Of a stretch of 64,000 nucleotides of DNA, positions 27,671 to 37,623 are shown in pieces. The position numbers were made by a program, and so were the translations under genes. The first letter of the stretch is position 1. The number at the start of each line of letters is the position of its first letter. Under the pieces are notes generated by a model, which saw only the letters and a program-made list of their open reading frames with translations, did no database searches and was not told the origin of the DNA. This stretch comes from Winogradskyella eckloniae. Lineage in GTDB: Bacteria > Bacteroidota > Bacteroidia > Flavobacteriales > Flavobacteriaceae. The stretch is taken from positions 558,001 through 622,000 of the forward strand of contig NZ_JABRWP010000001.1 of assembly GCF_013249045.1 (NCBI RefSeq), in the 5' to 3' direction.

Positions 27671-28273
27671 CCAATAATTAAGTAAAACTAATTGTGGAGT
27701 AAAGCCAATTAAAAGCCCTAAAATTAACTCTTGATTGGTGTGTGCTTTAAGATGTAAACGAGATGTAGCAATAGCTCCTAATATAACCATCATAAGCGCA
27801 ATTGTTCCATTAATGTTTATATGGTAATACACACCTACGTTTATGGCGAACATAAAAAATCCGGCTGCTGCAATCATATGAATACTTGCCTTTATTTTTA
27901 ATACCGCCATAAAAAAGCAGATTAAGGTAGAGCAAAAAATACCTAAAAAGAAATAGAATAATTCTATAATTTCACTAGGAGGTAATACTCTGATTAAGAT
28001 TAAGACTATAATGATACAATTAATAAATAAAGGTATAAGTCTTTCTTTTGTGCTTTTAAGATAAATAGAATTGACTTTATTTATTGTTTTTAATAGAAAG
28101 AATAAAAGTATCGGTAATATGATTGTAAGAATGATTATCGAAAAAATCTTCGCATCTTTTACGGGTTCTGGTATGTATCTTCGCGTTTTAGAAAAGTAAA
28201 ATAACACACCTAATAATGGCATTATTAAGGGATGAAACACAAAAGAGATACTCTTTAAGATAAAATTTTTCAT
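27665..28273 (-). CDS. Divergent PAP2-like membrane protein
   Basis: A 202-residue polytopic membrane protein (about six helices) that I place in the PAP2 phosphatase fold from three motif remnants. There is a basic stretch with Arg and Pro (KSTKERLIP, 73-81), a shortened second motif (ASIH with His132 in place of PSGH), and SRLHLKAHTNQE (171-182), which fits SRx5Hx3D except that Asp is replaced by Glu182. The key His178 remains. Activity as a lipid phosphatase is uncertain given these changes. It starts 8 bp after rpoN on the same strand and is probably cotranscribed with it. Confidence 0.6.
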   Translation of the reverse strand: MKNFILKSISFVFHPLIMPLLGVLFYFSKTRRYIPEPVKDAKIFSIIILTIILPILLFFLLKTINKVNSIYLKSTKERLIPLFINCIIIVLILIRVLPPSEIIELFYFFLGIFCSTLICFFMAVLKIKASIHMIAAAGFFMFAINVGVYYHININGTIALMMVILGAIATSRLHLKAHTNQELILGLLIGFTPQLVLLNYWL

Positions 28274-28281
28274 CTAATGGC

Positions 28282-29748
28282 CTAAAGTTCTTTTCTTAAA
28301 CGTGCAACAGGAATGTCGAGTTGCTCTCTGTATTTTGCTACAGTACGTCTCGCAATAGGATACCCTTTTTCCTTTAATATTTTAGATAAAGCTTCATCTG
28401 TTAATGGTTTCTTTTTACTTTCTTCATCTATAACGGTTTCAAGAATTTTTTTAATTTCTCGTGTAGACACTTCCTCGCCTTGATCATTGGTCATGGACTC
28501 AGAGAAGAATTCCTTTATGAGCTTTGTTCCATATGGTGTATCTACATACTTACTGTTGGCAACACGAGATATAGTAGAAACATCCATTTCAATTTCGTCT
28601 GCAATATCTTTTAAGATCATAGGACGTAAGTTACGCTCATCACCTGTAAGAAAGTATTCTTTTTGATAATGCATTATTGAGCTCATAGTAATGAATAACG
28701 TTTGTTGACGTTGTCTTACCGCTTCAATAAACCATTTAGCAGCATCTAATTTTTGCTTAATGAACATGACTGCATCTTTTTGAGATTTAGACTTTTGTTT
28801 CGTCTCTTTATATCCTTTAAGCATATTGTTATACTCTCTAGACACATGTAATTCAGGTGCATTTCTACCATTTAAGGTAAGCTCTAATTCTCCATTAACA
28901 ATCTTTATAGCAAAATCTGGGACAATGTGTTGTACAATTTTGTTATTGCCAGCATACGATCCGCCAGGTTTAGGATTGAGGTGTTCTATTTGTTCTATGG
29001 CATCTTTAAGTTGCTCCTCGTCGATATTAAATTTTTGCAATAATTTTTTATAATGCTTCTTAGTGAATTGCTCAAAAGCTTTATCAATAATTGCTATGGC
29101 CATGTCTACATCTGGATGCTGCTCTTTTCTATGTAATTGAATACTTAAACATTCTTGGAGATTACGAGCACCAACACCTGCAGGATCTAATTGATGTACA
29201 ATTTTTAAAACCTGTTCTACTTCTTCTTCTGTTGTATAGACGTTTTGAGTAAAGGCTAAATCATCCGTAATATCAGATAATGAACGTCTTATATAACCAC
29301 TTTCATCTACACTTCCTACAAGAAAGTAGGCTATTTCTTGTTCTTGCTCGGAAAGCCTAAAGGTGTTTAATTGGTTGATTAAATGTTGCGTAAATGAGGT
29401 GCCTGCTGCATACGGAACCGATTTTTCTTCATCATCTACACTGTAATTATTAGATTGGGTTCTGTATTCTGGGATTTCATCATCACTGAGATATTCATCA
29501 ATATTGATATCCTCAGCTTCAATAGTTTCATTATCGTTGTAATCGTCTTCTGAATTGTTAAATTCATCGAGTTGATCTTCTGCGTTGTCTGATTCTTTAC
29601 CTGTATCTAAAGCAGGGTTTTCTTCTAACTCTTGCTTTAAACGTTGTTCAAATGCTTGCGTAGGCAATTGTATCAACTTCATGAGTTGAATCTGCTGTGG
29701 AGATAGCTTCTGCGAAAGCTTGAATGATAAAAATTGCTTTAGAGCCAT
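28282..29748 (-). CDS. rpoN: RNA polymerase sigma-54 factor
   Basis: Alternative sigma factor needing enhancer-binding ATPases. The 488 residues comprise region I, Gln/Leu-rich (LSQKLSPQQIQLMKLIQLP), an acidic linker (about 50-110, rich in Asp, Glu and Asn), and the core-binding domain. The DNA-binding helix-turn-helix (about 375-405, IADEIEMDVSTISRVANSKY) and the RpoN box ARRTVAKYRE near the C-terminus follow. No enhancer-binding protein gene is seen in the window. It is separated from asnS upstream by the terminator at 29777-29814 and is followed after 8 bp by the PAP2-like gene. Confidence 0.96.
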   Translation of the reverse strand: MALKQFLSFKLSQKLSPQQIQLMKLIQLPTQAFEQRLKQELEENPALDTGKESDNAEDQLDEFNNSEDDYNDNETIEAEDINIDEYLSDDEIPEYRTQSNNYSVDDEEKSVPYAAGTSFTQHLINQLNTFRLSEQEQEIAYFLVGSVDESGYIRRSLSDITDDLAFTQNVYTTEEEVEQVLKIVHQLDPAGVGARNLQECLSIQLHRKEQHPDVDMAIAIIDKAFEQFTKKHYKKLLQKFNIDEEQLKDAIEQIEHLNPKPGGSYAGNNKIVQHIVPDFAIKIVNGELELTLNGRNAPELHVSREYNNMLKGYKETKQKSKSQKDAVMFIKQKLDAAKWFIEAVRQRQQTLFITMSSIMHYQKEYFLTGDERNLRPMILKDIADEIEMDVSTISRVANSKYVDTPYGTKLIKEFFSESMTNDQGEEVSTREIKKILETVIDEESKKKPLTDEALSKILKEKGYPIARRTVAKYREQLDIPVARLRKEL

Positions 29749-29776
29749 AAAAAAAATTCTGTTGCTTATAAATGTA

Positions 29777-29814
29777 ATAAAAAAAACCTGATGGGTTTCT
29801 ATAACCTATCAGGT
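29777..29814 (-). terminator. Terminator of asnS
   Basis: The stem ACCTGATGGGTT / AACCTATCAGGT, with one G-T pair and a five-base loop, is followed by a T run on the minus strand (A run 29777-29786). Confidence 0.8.
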
Positions 29815-29826
29815 AAATTTTAACAA

Positions 29827-31272
29827 TTAAAATTCTGCGTTTTGAGGTGTTCTAGGGTAAGGAATAACATCTCTAATATTTCCCATTCCGGTGGCGAACA
29901 TAACTAAACGTTCAAAACCTAATCCAAAGCCAGAGTGTACTGCAGTGCCGTATTTACGTAAGTCTAAATACCACCACAGTTCTTTCTCGTCTATATCTAA
30001 AGCTTTCATTTTTTCTTTTAATACATCTAAGCGCTCTTCTCTTTGAGATCCACCAACCATTTCACCAATGCCTGGAAATAATATATCCATAGCTCGTACA
30101 GTTTCTCTTCCCTCAGCATCTGGCTCGTTTAAACGCATGTAAAACGCTTTAATGTTTGCAGGATAATCAAATAAAATTACAGGACACTTAAAATGTTTTT
30201 CTACAAGGAAACGCTCGTGTTCTGATTGTAAATCTGCTCCCCATTCTTCAATAATATAATTGAATTTCTTCTTCTTGTTTGGCTTACAGTTTCTAAGAAT
30301 GTCTATAGCTTCTGTATAGCTAACACGTTTAAAATTATTGTCTACAACAAACTTAATTTTTTCAATTAAGCTCATGTCGCTACGTTGTGCTTGTGGTAAT
30401 TTTTCTTCTTCTTTTTGTAAGCGATTATCTAAGAATTCTAAATCTTCTTTATTGTTTTCTAATACATAACTTAAAACAGATTTCATAAAGTCTTCAGCTA
30501 AGTCCATATTACCTGCTAAATCCATAAAAGCCACTTCTGGTTCAATCATCCAGAATTCTGCTAAGTGACGAGTCGTATTTGAGTTTTCTGCCCTAAATGT
30601 TGGTCCAAAGGTGTAAACTTTACCCAAAGACATCGCGTAAGTTTCCGCTTCAAGTTGACCAGAAACGGTAAGATTAGTTTCTTTTCCGAAAAAATCTTCT
30701 TTATAATTTACAGTGCCATCTTCCTTAAGTGGAGGGTTTTTAGCATCTAAAGACGTTACTTTAAACATCTCTCCAGCACCTTCGGCATCACTACCAGTAA
30801 TAATAGGTGTGTGCATATAATTAAACCCATTTTCATTAAAATATTTATGCACCGCAAACGATAATGACGAGCGCAAACGCATTACTGCACTAAACGTATT
30901 GGTTCTAGTACGTAAATGCGCATTTTCTCTTAAGAATTCAAAAGAGTGTTTTTTAGGTTGAATAGGATATGTTTCTGGGTCAGAGTCGCCTAAAACCTCT
31001 AAGGCTTTAACAGCAATTTCAACTGACTGTCCTTTACCTTGGCTTTCTACCAGTTCTCCAGTAACATGTATAGCTGCACCTGTTGTGACACGCTTTAATA
31101 AGGCTTCGTCAAAATTTTCAAAATCAACAACACATTGAATATTATTTATAGTTGAACCATCATTTAAGGCGATAAATCGGTTTGCTCTAAATGTTCTTAC
31201 CCAACCTTTTATAGAAACATCTTGCAATGCACCTTCTTGGGATAATAATTCTGCTACAGTTTTTGAAGTCAT
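29827..31272 (-). CDS. asnS: Asparagine--tRNA ligase
   Basis: Class II synthetase charging tRNA-Asn with asparagine. The 481 residues include an OB-fold N-terminal domain (ISIKGWVRTFRANRFIAL region), motif 2 (TFRAENSNTTRHLAEFWMIE) and motif 3 (GFGLGFERLVMFATGMGNIR). The stretch AEFWMIEPE separates AsnRS from AspRS. Length is typical. The MMPL exporter gene ends 22 bp upstream on the same strand, so they may share a transcript. A terminator follows. Confidence 0.96.
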   Translation of the reverse strand: MTSKTVAELLSQEGALQDVSIKGWVRTFRANRFIALNDGSTINNIQCVVDFENFDEALLKRVTTGAAIHVTGELVESQGKGQSVEIAVKALEVLGDSDPETYPIQPKKHSFEFLRENAHLRTRTNTFSAVMRLRSSLSFAVHKYFNENGFNYMHTPIITGSDAEGAGEMFKVTSLDAKNPPLKEDGTVNYKEDFFGKETNLTVSGQLEAETYAMSLGKVYTFGPTFRAENSNTTRHLAEFWMIEPEVAFMDLAGNMDLAEDFMKSVLSYVLENNKEDLEFLDNRLQKEEEKLPQAQRSDMSLIEKIKFVVDNNFKRVSYTEAIDILRNCKPNKKKKFNYIIEEWGADLQSEHERFLVEKHFKCPVILFDYPANIKAFYMRLNEPDAEGRETVRAMDILFPGIGEMVGGSQREERLDVLKEKMKALDIDEKELWWYLDLRKYGTAVHSGFGLGFERLVMFATGMGNIRDVIPYPRTPQNAEF

Positions 31273-31294
31273 TTTTTAATTATTTTGTAAGCTT

Positions 31295-33703
31295 TTAATT
31301 TAATTCGTTTTCGTTGGTTTCGTCTTCATCTTCCGAAGGAATAATATTTATTGATGGCTTTCTTAGCACTTCTTTATTTGCAATATTACGTTCCAAAGAT
31401 AATAATAGTGACGGTAATAATAATAGATTAGAAAGCATGGCGAAAAGTAATGTGATAGACACTAAGGCGCCTAATGCCACTGTACCACCAAAACTTGATA
31501 TTGTAAATACTGAAAACCCAAAGAATAATACAATGGATGTATAGATCATACTTACACCTGTTTCTCGTAAGGCAGCATAGACTGATTTTCTTATTTTCCA
31601 GTTATTGGCTTGTAATTCTTGTCTGTATTTTGCCAAAAAGTGAATGGTATCATCTACAGAAATTCCAAAGGCAATACTAAACACTAATATCGTAGAAGGC
31701 TTAATCGGTACGCCAACATAACCCATTAATCCTGCTGTAACTAGAAGTGGTAATAAATTGGGAATTAAAGAAACAATTATCATTCTAAATGAACGGAATA
31801 AGTAAGCCATAAATAAAGCGATTAACACTATGGCTAACGTCAGAGAAATGATTAAGTTTTTAACCAAATACTTTGTGCCCTTCTGAAAAACCAAAGCTTT
31901 TCCTGTCATTATTACGTTGTAACGCTCATTAGGAAATACTTTATTTATTTTAGTTTGTAAGTCTTCTTGGATGCGTTCCATTTTTGCCGTACCAATGTCT
32001 TTCATAAACGTTGTTATACGTGCATACTGGCCAGTGCTATCTACAAAATTACTCAGTAAGTCAACATCTGACGTTGAGTTTTTAGCATAAGAAAGTATAA
32101 AACTGTTTTCTTGACTTGTTGGTAGCTGATAATATTTGGGGTTACCGTTATAATAGGCTTGCTTACTATATTTTACCAAGCTTACTACAGAAATTGGGCG
32201 CGATAGTTCTGGCGTTTCATCTATCACTTCTTCCAATTCTTCCATACGTTTTAATGTAGATAATTTCATAACGCCTTTTTTGCGTTTAGTATCTATCATT
32301 ATTTCTAAAGGCATAATACCATCAAACTCAGATTCAAAAAAACGAATATCTCTAAAGAATTCCGTGTCTTGTGGCATATCTTCAATGAGACTACCCGATA
32401 TTTTTATTTGGTAAATTCCGATGATACTTCCAATTATTAGAATCAATCCTGTGGCATAAATGGTAATTTTTCTGTCTTTAACCATGCTTACCATCCAGTT
32501 TACAAAGGCGCTAATCCAACGTTTATTTAAGTGTTCAAGGTGACGAGCTTTAGGATAGGGTAAAAATGTATAGAGAATAGGTATAATAAGTAAACACAAA
32601 ATGAATATGGCCACAATACTTAGTGATGCTACGATACCAAATTCTTTAAGTAATTTACTTTCGGTAAGAATAAAGGTAGCAAAACCAGAAGCTGTAGTAA
32701 TATTTGTCATTAACGTGGCATTACCAACTTTGGTAATTACGCGCTGTAATGATTTTACTTTATTACCATGAGATTTTACTTCGTGTTGGTATTTATTTAT
32801 TAAAAAGATACAGTTAGGAATACCAATAACTATGATTAGAGGAGGTATTAATGCCGTAAGAACAGTGATTTCATATCCCAATAGTCCTAGGATTCCAAAG
32901 GTCCACATTACACCAAAGCACACTACAATTAATGAGATGAAAGTGGCTCTAAACGATCTAAAAAATAAGAAGAATATTAATGAGGTCACAAAGAGTGCGG
33001 CACCAATAAAAATTGGAATTTCATCTACAATGTTCTGTGCATTTAATGTTCTTATGTAAGGCATCCCAGAGACTCTAACATCGAGATCTGTTTGGTCTTC
33101 AAAAGTTTTAATTTTTGGAAGAAAATCTTTGAGGATAAAATCTTTTCTAGCCGATGTGTTAACAATATCCTTTTTTAAATAAATAGCCGTTCTTATCGTT
33201 TTGGATTCTGCATTGAACAAAAAATTATCGTAAAATGGATATTTCTTAAATAATTCGTCTTGAAGAATATCTATTTCATTAAAATTATGTATTGAATCTT
33301 TGATGAACGGTTCTAAATCAAATTGTTTTTTTTCGTTATTCTTTACAAGCTTTTGAAGGTCTTTAATAGATAGTACAGATTCTACTTCATCGTACTTTTT
33401 AAAGGAATCTGCTAGCTTATTCCAGGCGTTAAATTCTTTAACAGAAAACAGTGATGAATCCTTAACACCTAAAACAATAAGATTGCCTTCTTCACCAAAA
33501 ACGTTTAAAAAGTCATTGTAAACAAGATTTACCTCGTGATCATCTGGTAAAAGGTTAGCTTCTGTGAATGTAAAACGCATGTGTTTCCATTGCATACTAA
33601 AAAACACAGTGGTAAGTATAATAGCTATGAGGATAAAGATTTTGTTACGTAGAATGAGCCTCGCAATAGCTTCCCAAAATCCCGTGGTTAAAAGTTTAAA
33701 CAT
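31295..33703 (-). CDS. MMPL/RND-superfamily exporter
   Basis: An 802-residue inner-membrane transporter with two repeats, each made of one helix, a periplasmic domain and a five-helix bundle (about 12 helices in total). The second bundle carries VFSIAFGISVDDTIHFLAKY with the Asp pair expected for proton coupling. The first bundle has VIGIPNCIFLINKYQHE. The Glu/Asp-rich C-terminus (SEDEDETNENEL) is cytoplasmic. Family members export lipids or hydrophobic compounds; the substrate here is unknown. It is flanked by a DUF5686-like barrel gene (75 bp upstream) and asnS. Confidence 0.88.
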   Translation of the reverse strand: MFKLLTTGFWEAIARLILRNKIFILIAIILTTVFFSMQWKHMRFTFTEANLLPDDHEVNLVYNDFLNVFGEEGNLIVLGVKDSSLFSVKEFNAWNKLADSFKKYDEVESVLSIKDLQKLVKNNEKKQFDLEPFIKDSIHNFNEIDILQDELFKKYPFYDNFLFNAESKTIRTAIYLKKDIVNTSARKDFILKDFLPKIKTFEDQTDLDVRVSGMPYIRTLNAQNIVDEIPIFIGAALFVTSLIFFLFFRSFRATFISLIVVCFGVMWTFGILGLLGYEITVLTALIPPLIIVIGIPNCIFLINKYQHEVKSHGNKVKSLQRVITKVGNATLMTNITTASGFATFILTESKLLKEFGIVASLSIVAIFILCLLIIPILYTFLPYPKARHLEHLNKRWISAFVNWMVSMVKDRKITIYATGLILIIGSIIGIYQIKISGSLIEDMPQDTEFFRDIRFFESEFDGIMPLEIMIDTKRKKGVMKLSTLKRMEELEEVIDETPELSRPISVVSLVKYSKQAYYNGNPKYYQLPTSQENSFILSYAKNSTSDVDLLSNFVDSTGQYARITTFMKDIGTAKMERIQEDLQTKINKVFPNERYNVIMTGKALVFQKGTKYLVKNLIISLTLAIVLIALFMAYLFRSFRMIIVSLIPNLLPLLVTAGLMGYVGVPIKPSTILVFSIAFGISVDDTIHFLAKYRQELQANNWKIRKSVYAALRETGVSMIYTSIVLFFGFSVFTISSFGGTVALGALVSITLLFAMLSNLLLLPSLLLSLERNIANKEVLRKPSINIIPSEDEDETNENELN

Positions 33704-33778
33704 GCAGAAATTAAATAAGCGGTAAAGGTAGAAAAATCCTATAGAATTGTAACGGAATTAACAGGATTATAATTCAAA

Positions 33779-35059
33779 TTATAACGAAATATTAAAGGTA
33801 AACTTAAAAGCTAGGTTATCTTCAAATTTTGGCAGGTGGTATCCGCCATAGCGATATGCAAAACTTAATCCGAAACCAAAAAATAATTTATTGATTTCGA
33901 ATCCGGATTCAGAATAGACATTTTCTAGTGTATTAAATTCTATACCTTGATGTCTACTTTTACTAGTCATTTCTCCTATAGCAAATCTAGATATTAATAC
34001 CAATTGAGGTTTAAAACGCTCGCTTATATTAAAAGGTTTTAAGGAGTGTTTGAGTTGTAAGGTCGAGAATTTATCGCTAAAAAATTCATTGAAATACATC
34101 GTTTCAAAACTGTTTAGGCCTGCAACCGAAAAACGTCTCATTACCGTTTCTTTATTTATATTATTAGGGTAGGCGTGATATAAATGTGTCAGTGGCGTAT
34201 CACCACCTGCAATTCCGGCAACTAAGGTAACTTTACTAATGGCCTCGTTTTTATGGGTAAATTGTTGTACCGTTCTAAAATCGAGTTTTGCAAAATTGAA
34301 ATCACTTCCAAACACGGATTTAAATCCTTGCGTTACCTGAAACGTAAATTTAGGATAGCCATCCTTGGTCTCTTTAACCATATCATTGTTGACAGAATAA
34401 TGGCTAAAGGGACTCCACTGAAAACTTATTTTTGCAGTACTTAAATCGTAGGTTTTATAATTTTCTCCATCGAGCACATAAGTATAGTTATACGTTGGTG
34501 TTATTTTTGAAATTGCAAATTGGGTTTCAGACAACAGATGATTAGAAACTTTATGTTGCAGTGCTATTGATTTTGTAATGTGTCTATGAAATAAATCGAT
34601 GTTTAATAAGCGTGGTTCAAAAAACGTAAAAAAGCGTTTGTCTGTAAGAAATTTTGAACTTCCGGTTTCTTGTAAATCATCAATATAGGAAAGATTTACC
34701 CATGTGTTAGAGGATTTATTAACTCTAAAACCTCCACCAACTTTATATTTTAATGCCTTATCTCTAAAACCATAAACAAGATAACCATCTATGCGATAGC
34801 GATCAGAAAAGCGATCGTTGGTTATACCACCTAAACCTGTTCTAAATCCTTCGTATTGATTAAATTTAATAAGATAGCGTAAATCTATATTGAAATAGTT
34901 AAATGGTAGAAAACCATTACCTATGTTTTTTATAAATTCTATTTTTTTGATAGAATCTCTCGCGACTTCTGTGGAGTCTTTATTTATTTGAGGAGATTGT
35001 TGGGCAAAACTACATAGCGTAAATGTTAAAATATAAACGAAGAGTAGATGCTTTAACAT
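33779..35059 (-). CDS. DUF5686-like outer-membrane barrel without the N-terminal domain
   Basis: A 426-residue secreted protein. The signal peptide (MLKHLLFVYILTFTLCSFAQ) is followed by a short linker and then a barrel. The barrel carries the features I associate with the C-terminal half of DUF5686 proteins: YFNIDLRYLIKFNQYEGFR, RYRIDGYLVYGFRD, FNEFFSDKFSTLQLKH, and a final strand FKFTFNISL. The usual flavobacterial protein is about 800 residues and begins with a carboxypeptidase-regulatory-like domain, which is absent here. It is the barrel alone and looks complete, because it has its own signal peptide. Function unknown. It is followed by the MMPL exporter gene after 75 bp. Confidence 0.75.
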   Translation of the reverse strand: MLKHLLFVYILTFTLCSFAQQSPQINKDSTEVARDSIKKIEFIKNIGNGFLPFNYFNIDLRYLIKFNQYEGFRTGLGGITNDRFSDRYRIDGYLVYGFRDKALKYKVGGGFRVNKSSNTWVNLSYIDDLQETGSSKFLTDKRFFTFFEPRLLNIDLFHRHITKSIALQHKVSNHLLSETQFAISKITPTYNYTYVLDGENYKTYDLSTAKISFQWSPFSHYSVNNDMVKETKDGYPKFTFQVTQGFKSVFGSDFNFAKLDFRTVQQFTHKNEAISKVTLVAGIAGGDTPLTHLYHAYPNNINKETVMRRFSVAGLNSFETMYFNEFFSDKFSTLQLKHSLKPFNISERFKPQLVLISRFAIGEMTSKSRHQGIEFNTLENVYSESGFEINKLFFGFGLSFAYRYGGYHLPKFEDNLAFKFTFNISL

Positions 35060-35090
35060 TAGTAATTTCTAGTTGAGTAAAAGTTAATCA

Positions 35091-35124
35091 TTCCACATAA
35101 AAAAGTTGTATTTTTTATGTGGAA
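35091..35124 (-). terminator. Terminator of pyrH-frr
   Basis: A perfect 14-bp stem TTCCACATAAAAAA / TTTTTTATGTGGAA with a six-base loop, located 9 bp after the frr stop codon. Confidence 0.75.
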
Positions 35125-35133
35125 GTTTTGTGA

Positions 35134-35688
35134 CTATATAGTCATAATTTCTTTTTCCTTCACATCTAAAATAGAATCTATTTTTTTGACGTAAGTATCC
35201 GTTAATTTTTGAATGTCAATTTCAGCATTTTTTTGTAAATCTTCAGAAGCATCAGAAGCCTTTACATCTTGGTTTGCATCTTTACGTGCGTTTCTAATGC
35301 CTATTTTAGCATCTTCGGCTTCGGCTTTAGCTTGTTTTGCTAAATCTTTTCTTCGTTCTTCCGTTAATGGTGGTACATTAATAATAATTGTATCGCCATT
35401 ATTCATTGGGTTAAACCCAAGGTTAGCAATCATAATACCACGCTCTATTTCTTGAAGCATTGATTTTTCCCAAGGCTGTACTGTAATAGTTCTACCGTCT
35501 GGCGTATTTACATTTGCAACTTGACTTAATGGAGTTTGAGCACCATAATAATCTACCATAACGCTACCTAACATAGAAGGACTAGCTTTACCTGCTCTAA
35601 TATTGGTAAGTTGCTTTTCTAAGTGTTTAATGGCAGAACCCATCGCTTCTTTAGCGGAGTCTATAATAAATATAATGTCTTCATTCAT
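35134..35688 (-). CDS. frr: Ribosome recycling factor
   Basis: Splits post-termination ribosomes together with EF-G. The 184 residues have the two-domain form: a long three-helix bundle (LEKQLTNIRAGKASPSML near the N-terminus, TDTYVKKIDSILDVKEKEIM at the C-terminus) and a small beta domain (about 30-105, YYGAQTPLSQVANVNTPDGR). Length and motifs are normal. It follows pyrH after 47 bp, the common bacterial arrangement, and ends at the hairpin 35091-35124. Confidence 0.97.
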   Translation of the reverse strand: MNEDIIFIIDSAKEAMGSAIKHLEKQLTNIRAGKASPSMLGSVMVDYYGAQTPLSQVANVNTPDGRTITVQPWEKSMLQEIERGIMIANLGFNPMNNGDTIIINVPPLTEERRKDLAKQAKAEAEDAKIGIRNARKDANQDVKASDASEDLQKNAEIDIQKLTDTYVKKIDSILDVKEKEIMTI

Positions 35689-35735
35689 AATGTTGTAATT
35701 TTAATTTAAAATTATCAATTTTCAAGCCAAAATTT

Positions 35736-36440
35736 TTAGTTGACTTTAGTACCAATATTTTCTCCAGAAACCACTTTTAATAGATTTCCTTTTTTGTTCA
35801 TATCGAATACAATGATAGGCAAGTTGTTTTCTTGACTTAAGGTAAACGCTGTCGTGTCCATTACTTTTAGTCCTTTGCTCAATACATCCTTAAATGAAAT
35901 ATTGTCAAATTTTACGGCATTGGTATCCTTTTCTGGATCTGCTGTATAAATTCCATCAACACGAGTCCCTTTTAATATAACATCGGCTTCGATTTCAATA
36001 GCACGTAAAACTGCGGCAGAATCTGTAGTAAAATATGGATTTCCTGTGCCACCTCCAAAAATGACAACACGGCCTTTTCTAAGATGACTCATGGCTTTTC
36101 TCCTTATAAAAGGTTCTGCTACCTCATTTATTTTAATAGCGGTTTGCAAACGTGTTTTTACCTCTGCATCTTCTAATGCATTTTGCAGAGCTAATCCATT
36201 AATTACTGTAGCCAACATGCCCATGTGATCTCCTTGTACACGGTCCATACCGTTCATAGCGCCTGCAACACCTCTAAAAATATTACCACCACCAATGACT
36301 ATGGCAACTTCTATACCTAAGTCTGTAATTTCTTTAATGTCTTTTGCGTATTCTGATAAACGTTCTGGGTCAATACCATACTGACGATTTCCCATTAAGG
36401 CTTCACCAGATAATTTTAGAAGTATTCTTTTATATTTCAT
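35736..36440 (-). CDS. pyrH: UMP kinase
   Basis: Phosphorylates UMP to UDP in pyrimidine nucleotide synthesis. The 234-residue amino-acid-kinase-fold protein has [14 protein letters not shown] at the N-terminus, the glycine-rich [25 protein letters not shown] and [18 protein letters not shown]. It is separated from tsf upstream by the terminator at 36505-36540 and followed by frr. Confidence 0.97.
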   Translation of the reverse strand: MKYKRILLKLSGEALMGNRQYGIDPERLSEYAKDIKEITDLGIEVAIVIGGGNIFRGVAGAMNGMDRVQGDHMGMLATVINGLALQNALEDAEVKTRLQTAIKINEVAEPFIRRKAMSHLRKGRVVIFGGGTGNPYFTTDSAAVLRAIEIEADVILKGTRVDGIYTADPEKDTNAVKFDNISFKDVLSKGLKVMDTTAFTLSQENNLPIIVFDMNKKGNLLKVVSGENIGTKVN

Positions 36441-36504
36441 TGTATGATTTAAAAGTTGAGCAAAGCTACGTAATTATTAGCTTCTGTAAAAATGAAAAAA
36501 TCGC

Positions 36505-36540
36505 AAAAAAAATGCTTCTCTAAAAGGAGAAGCATTTTTA
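36505..36540 (-). terminator. Terminator of rpsB-tsf
   Basis: The stem AATGCTTCTC / GAGAAGCATT with a six-base loop (TAAAAG) is flanked by an A run at 36505-36512, giving a T tract on the minus strand, and a T run on the other side. Confidence 0.85.
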
Positions 36541-36567
36541 TAAAATTTATGTGTTAGATAGGATAAA

Positions 36568-37542
36568 TTATCCTACAGTTGCACGTTTGAAACCTGTAAC
36601 AGAAACGTCACCATAAGTTTTAACGTACTCAGCAACAGTTTGCTTTTCGTCTTTGATAAACTTTTGATCTAATAAACATTTTTCTTGATCTAAAGTGGTG
36701 TTATCAGAGATGAAACGTTCCATTTTACCTGGTAAAATTCTGTCCCAAATTTGTTCTGGTTTTCCTTCAGCTTTTAATTCTGCTTTTGCAGCTTCTTCAG
36801 CTTCAGCGATAACTTCAGGCGTTAATTGCGCCATAGAAATATAACTAGGTACATTTTTTAAGGTTTTACCTAAACGTCCTAATTCTATATTGTCCTTTTC
36901 AATAACTGCTATACGAGCTTCAGTTTCTGATGCGATAAATTCTGGTTCAAAATCTTTATAAGATAATGTTGTTGCACCCATTGAAGCTACTTGCATAGCG
37001 ACATCTTTCACTAACGTTTCAACGTTATCTACTTTACTAGATAAACCAACTAGAGCTGCAATTTTATTAATGTGAACATACTGCCCTACGAAAGGTGCGT
37101 CTAATTTTTCAAAAGAAGTGATGTCTAATTTTTCACCAATTACACCAGTTTGTTCTATTAATTTTTCAGCAACTGTCATTCCTCCGAAATCGGCAGCTAA
37201 AAATGCTTCTTTAGTATCATAGTTTAATGCGATTTCAGCTAATTCGTTTGCTAAGGCTACGAAGTTTTCGTTTTTACCAACGAAATCAGTTTCACAACCT
37301 AATACGATAGCAACACCAGATGTGTTATCGGCATTTATTTTTGCGATTGCTGCACCTTCAGAAGATTCTCTGTCAGCTCTTTTTTCAGCAACTTTTTGTC
37401 CTTTTTTACGTAAGACTTCAATCGCTTTATCAAAATCACCACCAGCTTCAACTAAAGCTTTTTTACAATCCATCATACCAGCACCAGTTGCTTGTCTTAG
37501 CTTGTTTACTTCTGCTGCAGTAACTTTTACAGTGTTTTCCAT
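36568..37542 (-). CDS. tsf: Elongation factor Ts
   Basis: Guanine-nucleotide exchange factor for EF-Tu. The 324 residues begin with the UBA-like domain (AAEVNKLRQATGAGMMDCKK, 8-27) and include the TDFVGKNENFVALANELA signature contacting EF-Tu. They are longer than in E. coli because of an enlarged C-terminal region, as usual in Bacteroidetes. It lies 81 bp after rpsB, which is its standard partner. Confidence 0.96.
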   Translation of the reverse strand: MENTVKVTAAEVNKLRQATGAGMMDCKKALVEAGGDFDKAIEVLRKKGQKVAEKRADRESSEGAAIAKINADNTSGVAIVLGCETDFVGKNENFVALANELAEIALNYDTKEAFLAADFGGMTVAEKLIEQTGVIGEKLDITSFEKLDAPFVGQYVHINKIAALVGLSSKVDNVETLVKDVAMQVASMGATTLSYKDFEPEFIASETEARIAVIEKDNIELGRLGKTLKNVPSYISMAQLTPEVIAEAEEAAKAELKAEGKPEQIWDRILPGKMERFISDNTTLDQEKCLLDQKFIKDEKQTVAEYVKTYGDVSVTGFKRATVG

Positions 37543-37623
37543 AATTTTTAAATTTAAAAAGTCATTTAATTAATTTTCAAATTGAAAAGAACCAAATGAC
37601 TTTTAATATTGTATAAATGTTAT

